Assembly: GCA_900320065.1 (NCBI GenBank)
Contig: ONQV01000008.1
Span: 1 to 38,913 of the forward strand
Reading direction: 5' to 3'
Origin: an uncultured Eubacteriales bacterium
GTDB lineage: Bacteria > Bacillota > Clostridia > Christensenellales > Borkfalkiaceae
DNA length: 38,913 bases
Under the pieces are notes generated by a model. It searched no databases. It was not told where the DNA came from and saw only the letters and a program-made list of their open reading frames with translations. A program made the position numbers and the translations under genes. Positions 34,727 to 38,913 of the stretch are shown piece by piece; positions within the stretch are counted from its first letter, which is position 1, and each line of letters starts with the position of its first letter.

Positions 34727-36796
34727 TTATTTATCCCCTTTCCTGCCACTCTTTTTAAACAAGACAAAGATGCTTAATAATAATGCGCTCGCAAGAAAAA
34801 ACCAATAAGAATCTTCAATGCGGATTTCTCCGCTGCAACCCGAACTTTGTTCATCAACGCCGTTGTTTTCTTGCTTAACGCCCATACTAAATTTATTATT
34901 CATTGTAGCGTCTTCTGCCTTTATCGAATAAAGCGAATCCTTTTGAATTTCTCCCAAATCGAGATTTATAAAACCTTTTTTAAATTCTATGCTTTGGTCC
35001 ACACCTATACCGATATTCAGCAAGCTTTCATCGGCAACGACTATTCTCAAAACTCTGCCGCTGTCAATTTCATAAGGCAAATATTCAACCTTAAAATGAT
35101 TTGCCGTGCCATTTTTAGCATCTGCTATCATCCACTCGTATATAGACTTACCGTTCACCGTCAACAAATCGGTTACAGAGTAGAAAAAACCGAGTTTTTG
35201 GTATTCGTAACACAATTTTTCGTTTAATATGCCGGCCGAAACAAATTGTTCGGCGGAGAGATGCATTTGAAAACTATCGTAATTGGTTTTTGCCGCCCAT
35301 TTAAAATGAATCCAGACTGAATGCGCTAAATCAAATTTAACACCATTGATAACGGACGGCGCAGTGTCGGCTATTTCAATATTGTCTATAATAGCCATAG
35401 AAGATAACTTGCCGTAATAATCGTAATTCGGAATATAGTCGGTCCTTTTTAAGGTATGTGAATATCTGAAAGTTTCATCATCTCTTAATCGTAATCCGTC
35501 CGACTCGTTCCCTTTTAAAAGCGCACCCTTTTTAATGCTTATCATATCGTAGTCGTCGAGTTTTAACGCGCTTTTATCGACGGATAAAACTATTCTCGAA
35601 ATAGCGTAATTTATATAAGCTTTATTATCGGGCATTAAGTCTTTAACGGAAACACCGTTAATAAAAATCGACTGTTTAAGCTCATCCGTTACAACGTCTT
35701 CCGCACTAAAAATCGTAGTCGTTTTTAAGTTAAAGAGTATATTGTTACCGTCTTCTTTCGGTTCGGATATATAAGTTATATAGGTTAAACTCTCATCGAT
35801 AATAGATTTATCGATCCATAACGTTCCGTCGTAAATAAACTCTAAATCCGTTCCGTAAGAATATCTACCCTCTTTTGTCGTAAAGGCAAAGTCCCCTTTG
35901 ATTTTAACCGTATCACCCGTTTGTAATGAAGTGTTCTTTAAATCGCCCCCGAAAAAATATGAGCAGTAACATATACCTTTACTTCCGTCGAGTCCCGCAG
36001 CTATCAACACGCACTCTTCCATAACCGCGTCGCGAGTAAACGTAACTTTTTCCGTTTCCGTCCAAGGATTATTCTCTAAATGTACTTGGTTTTCTTCAAA
36101 GTGCAAACCTTCATTGTAAATCACGATGCCGACGTATCCATTGTTTTTACCCCAGTTGGTTATACCGTCAACGGGAACACCGATACCGGAATACTCGATC
36201 GTTTCGGGTTCGCTCTCAGGAACCGCCCACTGCGTTCCGTCGTAAATATATTCGATAGCACCGTTAAACCGATAACTGCCTTCGGCGCATTTTAAAACGC
36301 ACCCTTCGTCTATTACTACCTTATCGCCTTCTTGATACTCGTTTACGGTTTCGCCGACGAGGTCGCCCCCGAAGAAAAACGCGAAGAAAGATTTAGAACC
36401 GTAACCGCCGTCTCTTGATGCGCAAATTAAAACGGGCGTTTCTGTTGTTTCTCCCCTTGTAAACGTTATTTTCGCAAGGCTTTCCGATGTCATACCGGTT
36501 TGTAAATTAACTTGATTTTCAGCAAATGAAACACCGTTCAAATAAATGACAACCCCCAAAGGTCTGCTTGCATTTGCCCAACTTGTTCTTCCGCTAATCG
36601 GGGAAGCAGCCTTATCAATAGATAAAACAGACGGATCGCCCTCCTGTACGGGCGGAAGTTCTTCCTCCCCGACAGGCAGCTCATGTCCCGAAACCTCTGT
36701 TATAAAAGACGTTCCGATCAATAAAAAGAATACGGATAAAATGAGTATTGCGAACGAAAAAACGTAAGCAATTCTTTTATTTATATTAGTTTTCAT
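34727..36796 (-). CDS. Membrane-anchored surface protein with about 130-residue repeats
   Basis: About 689 residues from ATG 36796 (AGAGG 5 bases upstream; a GTG at 36802 overlaps that site and is less likely). N-terminal signal segment (IAYVFSFAILILSVFFLLIG). Two related repeats follow: one with SWANASRPLGVVIYLNGVSF and FFGGDLVGETVNEYQEGD, the second with NWGKNNGYVGIVIYNEGLHF and FFGGDLKNTSLQTGD. Each ends in EYIYDGTQW or EFIYDGTLW. The C-terminus has GCSGEI, a hydrophobic helix (WFFLASALLLSIFVLF) and basic KKSGRKGDK, a sorting- or anchor-like tail without LPxTG. Probably a cell-surface binding protein; ligand unknown. It is homologous to the next upstream gene. Confidence 0.75.
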   Translation of the reverse strand: MKTNINKRIAYVFSFAILILSVFFLLIGTSFITEVSGHELPVGEEELPPVQEGDPSVLSIDKAASPISGRTSWANASRPLGVVIYLNGVSFAENQVNLQTGMTSESLAKITFTRGETTETPVLICASRDGGYGSKSFFAFFFGGDLVGETVNEYQEGDKVVIDEGCVLKCAEGSYRFNGAIEYIYDGTQWAVPESEPETIEYSGIGVPVDGITNWGKNNGYVGIVIYNEGLHFEENQVHLENNPWTETEKVTFTRDAVMEECVLIAAGLDGSKGICYCSYFFGGDLKNTSLQTGDTVKIKGDFAFTTKEGRYSYGTDLEFIYDGTLWIDKSIIDESLTYITYISEPKEDGNNILFNLKTTTIFSAEDVVTDELKQSIFINGVSVKDLMPDNKAYINYAISRIVLSVDKSALKLDDYDMISIKKGALLKGNESDGLRLRDDETFRYSHTLKRTDYIPNYDYYGKLSSMAIIDNIEIADTAPSVINGVKFDLAHSVWIHFKWAAKTNYDSFQMHLSAEQFVSAGILNEKLCYEYQKLGFFYSVTDLLTVNGKSIYEWMIADAKNGTANHFKVEYLPYEIDSGRVLRIVVADESLLNIGIGVDQSIEFKKGFINLDLGEIQKDSLYSIKAEDATMNNKFSMGVKQENNGVDEQSSGCSGEIRIEDSYWFFLASALLLSIFVLFKKSGRKGDK

Positions 36797-36840
36797 CTTC
36801 ACCTCTGAATTTTACGTGCTTAAAATCAAGTAGTTATCGT

Positions 36841-36978
36841 TTACTGAAAAGGATGCTCGATACCGATTTCACCGATGTCGATATCTCCGTCGTCAAAGGG
36901 ATCTCCGTTGCTATACAACAAAACGTCGATGTTAAAATTATATATATCAATATATGTTTTAACGTATTTCTTTTTCAT
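36841..36978 (-). CDS. 45-residue peptide, function unknown
   Basis: A small frame between two surface-protein genes: MKKKYVKTYIDIYNFNIDVL, then LYSNGDPFDDGDIDIGEIGI, then EHPFQ. It has a strong GGAGGG 7 bases before the ATG and lies 17 bases after the upstream gene's stop. A lysine-rich start and an acidic, Gly/Asp-rich second half are the only features; no signal peptide and no Cys. Short proteins starting MKKKYxKP and ending in an acidic tail are frequent in gut anaerobes, but I know no function for them. Confidence 0.55.
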   Translation of the reverse strand: MKKKYVKTYIDIYNFNIDVLLYSNGDPFDDGDIDIGEIGIEHPFQ

Positions 36979-36995
36979 GCTAATTCCCTCCATAA

Positions 36996-37901
36996 TCAAT
37001 TAGCATTAACAAAAGCGGTCGCACTGGTGCCGTACACATACAGTGCTTTAAGCATATTCGCCTTTGCTTCGGTCGTATTTACGTTGTCAAGCGCAATTTT
37101 GATGTAGCAGTAAACGGAAGTTTCTATAGTATAATAAGAATTATCGCTCTTATTTTTTACTTCTGCCGTAAACCTCGTACCCATAAACTTTGCCGGAATA
37201 TCAGCCACCTCAAAATAATATTTCCCAGCTACGTCATCGTATCCGACTGTTCCGTCTTCAGACGTTAAATTATAATATGTGTCACTGTTCTCCAGCTTAA
37301 ACCTATAGGTATAATCGTCAATCTCGTATCCGCCGTCCAGCGTGAAATAAAATCTGAGCGTCGGCGTCGTTTCAAGATAAAGCTGCATTGTGTTTACGGT
37401 TAAACCGGTTGCGGAAGATCCGCCCACCACACATTCGTCGGAAACGACAACGCTGTCGATCGGATCGTCTGTGGGATATAATCCGGCGTTTGCAAGATTA
37501 TCGGTATTTACGTTAAAGAATACCTGCGCATAACCCCCGTAGTTTAAAAGCGCTTTTACCAAATCAACCTGTTCTTCGGAGGCACTGTGTCCGATAACAT
37601 AATCGCAATAATCTTTTACGGTTGTGTGGAAAGCGTTGCTGAAATAATAGTTTGCGTTATAATCCGACCTGAAATAGAACTGTATATCCGCCGTTAAAAG
37701 CGTCGGATTAAGTTCAACGGGTACTACGAATGAAACGAACCCGTCAGCCCTTGATTTTTCCATACCGTCGGTGATGAGTATAGTCTGCTGCTCACTGCCG
37801 GCAACGGTTAAAAACATACGGTTCGTGCCGTCGTCAAAATTGGCGACTGGTAATTTACAGGTAAATAACGCGTTTATATTTTCGTTCAATTTGACGTTCA
37901 T
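36996..37901 (-). CDS. C-terminal part of a surface protein, separated by a probable frameshift
   Basis: 301-residue frame starting MNVKLNENINALFTC. It has beta-rich, extracellular-looking sequence (IQFYFRSDYNANYYFSNAFH; TLRFYFTLDGGYEIDDYTY) but no signal peptide, and it begins inside the stop codon of the upstream frame (GTATGA). Reading upstream in the same frame gives plausible coding residues (VTG before the ATG). It is therefore better read as the C-terminal domain of the same exported protein, split by a +1/-2 shift near 37900, than as an independent cytoplasmic protein. Its C-terminus (YVYGTSATAFVNAN) has no membrane anchor. Confidence 0.65.
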   Translation of the reverse strand: MNVKLNENINALFTCKLPVANFDDGTNRMFLTVAGSEQQTILITDGMEKSRADGFVSFVVPVELNPTLLTADIQFYFRSDYNANYYFSNAFHTTVKDYCDYVIGHSASEEQVDLVKALLNYGGYAQVFFNVNTDNLANAGLYPTDDPIDSVVVSDECVVGGSSATGLTVNTMQLYLETTPTLRFYFTLDGGYEIDDYTYRFKLENSDTYYNLTSEDGTVGYDDVAGKYYFEVADIPAKFMGTRFTAEVKNKSDNSYYTIETSVYCYIKIALDNVNTTEAKANMLKALYVYGTSATAFVNAN

Positions 37902-38913
37902 ACCCGTAACGCCGCAAACGAGAATCCTTCTTCGATTCGCAACATATCTCCCGATACGAAACTGTCGTTGGGGATACCGCCAAACAAATAGTGCATGGTA
38001 TAATTCGCACCTATAATTCGGGTGGGATGATAAGTTGCACCCTGCCTATAAAAAGTGATTTTAGTCAAATCGAAAACCGTATTCTGTATTCCGTCCGTTT
38101 GCGTAGCGGATATCGTTGTATCCGTGCAAAAAGTTCTTACACCTAAACAGCCTATATTGTTTGAATATGTGGATTTAGTACTGTCTATGGAAGAATTTAC
38201 CCACGTTCCCGTACCCGAATAGGAACGCGTTTTCCACGTGCCGTTAAAATATTCGTACTGTAATTTAGCGGCATAATACCTTTTGGCGTCGCTTGCGTTA
38301 TATTTGAATACGAAACCCGTCTCAACCGTAAACAAGTCACCGTTCAATGGCGTAGTATCGACCGCGCCTATCGTAGTGCCTGCAAAACAGTAAGCGACGT
38401 AAGCGTTAACCCCTATAATTATCGAAGGATGCTCACTTACTCCGTTTCTCGTATAAGTGACTTTTGTAGCGTCGTTAACGAGTGCCAACATCCCTGTGTT
38501 GGTTGATAAAGGTTCAGCCGATTGTGCGGCGGCACTTCTGTAAACGTCAACTCCGAGTTTTCTTGACGTAGCCACCCAAGCCGACGTAGTAACGTTCGTA
38601 ACGGTCCACTCCTTTTCTTCCACAACGGCAACCCAAGAAGAACCGTCGTATTCGTAGTCTATCTTTTCGGAAACGTTATAACTACCTTCTGCGCATTTTA
38701 AGATACAGCCTTCATCAATTATTACTCTGTCGCCTTCCTGATACTCGTTTACGGTCTCGCTCGCAAGGGCGCCCCCGAAGAAAAACGCAAAGAAAGATTT
38801 AGAACCGTAACCACCGTCTTTTGACGCGCAAATCAAAACGGGCGATGCGACCGTTGTCTCTCCCCTTGTAAACGATATTTTCGCAAGACTTTCCGCCGTC
38901 ATGCGGTTTTGCA
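37898..38913 (-). CDS. Repeat-containing surface protein, 5' end beyond window
   Basis: The frame is open to the right edge (QNR precedes the MTAESLAKISF at 38902), so the N-terminus is missing. It contains the repeat seen in the protein at 34727 (SLAKISFTRGETT; FFGGALASETVNEYQEGD; EYDGSSW), two further diverged units with HPSIIIGVNAYVAYCFAG and HPTRIIGANYTMHYLFGG, and stops at 37898 after FSFAALRV. DNA over 38690-38900 is nearly identical to 36290-36490, showing recent duplication or gene conversion. Probably exported, with the downstream frame as its C-terminus. Confidence 0.65.
   Translation of the reverse strand, partial: QNRMTAESLAKISFTRGETTVASPVLICASKDGGYGSKSFFAFFFGGALASETVNEYQEGDRVIIDEGCILKCAEGSYNVSEKIDYEYDGSSWVAVVEEKEWTVTNVTTSAWVATSRKLGVDVYRSAAAQSAEPLSTNTGMLALVNDATKVTYTRNGVSEHPSIIIGVNAYVAYCFAGTTIGAVDTTPLNGDLFTVETGFVFKYNASDAKRYYAAKLQYEYFNGTWKTRSYSGTGTWVNSSIDSTKSTYSNNIGCLGVRTFCTDTTISATQTDGIQNTVFDLTKITFYRQGATYHPTRIIGANYTMHYLFGGIPNDSFVSGDMLRIEEGFSFAALRV

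Overview
The window reads as chromosome from an anaerobic, probably gut-associated, Gram-positive bacterium of the Clostridia type. Reasons: a formate-tetrahydrofolate ligase gene, strong AGGAG-type ribosome binding sites, lipoproteins plus a sugar ABC transporter lacking its own ATPase subunit, surface proteins with a C-terminal membrane anchor, and moderate-to-low GC. The species cannot be named from this sequence alone.

Layout. (1) 1-5505 is housekeeping chromosome, all on the minus strand: fhs (cut by the window edge), a TrkH/TrkA potassium uptake pair, and an aldose-1-epimerase-like gene. (2) 5674-5741 is a tRNA-Gln(CUG) gene whose T-arm has lost 8 bases (gttcgaat). Those 8 bases, followed by the same 16-base tRNA 3' end, occur at 18217-18240. 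The two 16-base copies look like attL and attR of an integrated element ('element A', about 12.5 kb). Each end of A carries a pair of direct repeats of the type TGGGGACTAA just inside the att copy. (3) Element A carries the complete hexuronate (galacturonate/glucuronate) route on one strand: uxaB, an SGNH esterase, uxaA, uxaC, kdgA and kdgK. It also has a divergent AraC-type regulator, a NagA-like amidohydrolase and an AAA/DUF4143 ATPase. Its own integrase survives only as about 80 C-terminal residues, fused in frame to a truncated alpha/beta hydrolase. Several degraded gene fragments lie between the intact genes. (4) At 18241 a second element ('element B') appears to start with the same architecture: att copy, terminator, tandem repeats (ATTGTGGGGTAA) and a complete tyrosine recombinase pointing toward the tRNA. 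Its far end is not in the window. (5) After a hairpin-rich non-coding stretch (about 19740-20375), 20.5-38.9 kb is a long minus-strand cluster. In transcription order it encodes large surface proteins, a 45-residue peptide, a secreted six-hairpin-type lipoprotein, a sugar-binding lipoprotein with two ABC permeases, a GH36-type alpha-galactosidase, a DMT transporter, an esterase-like alpha/beta hydrolase, a GH106-like rhamnosidase, an RpiB/LacA-family isomerase and an SGNH hydrolase.

How it fits together (inference). The B cluster looks like a system to bind, import and dismantle a branched, acetylated plant polysaccharide; rhamnogalacturonan/pectin is the best guess. Element A encodes the pathway that turns the released uronic acids into pyruvate and glyceraldehyde-3-phosphate. 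Two tandem tRNA-targeted elements with complementary catabolic cargo, one fixed by loss of its integrase, is the most interesting aspect of the window.
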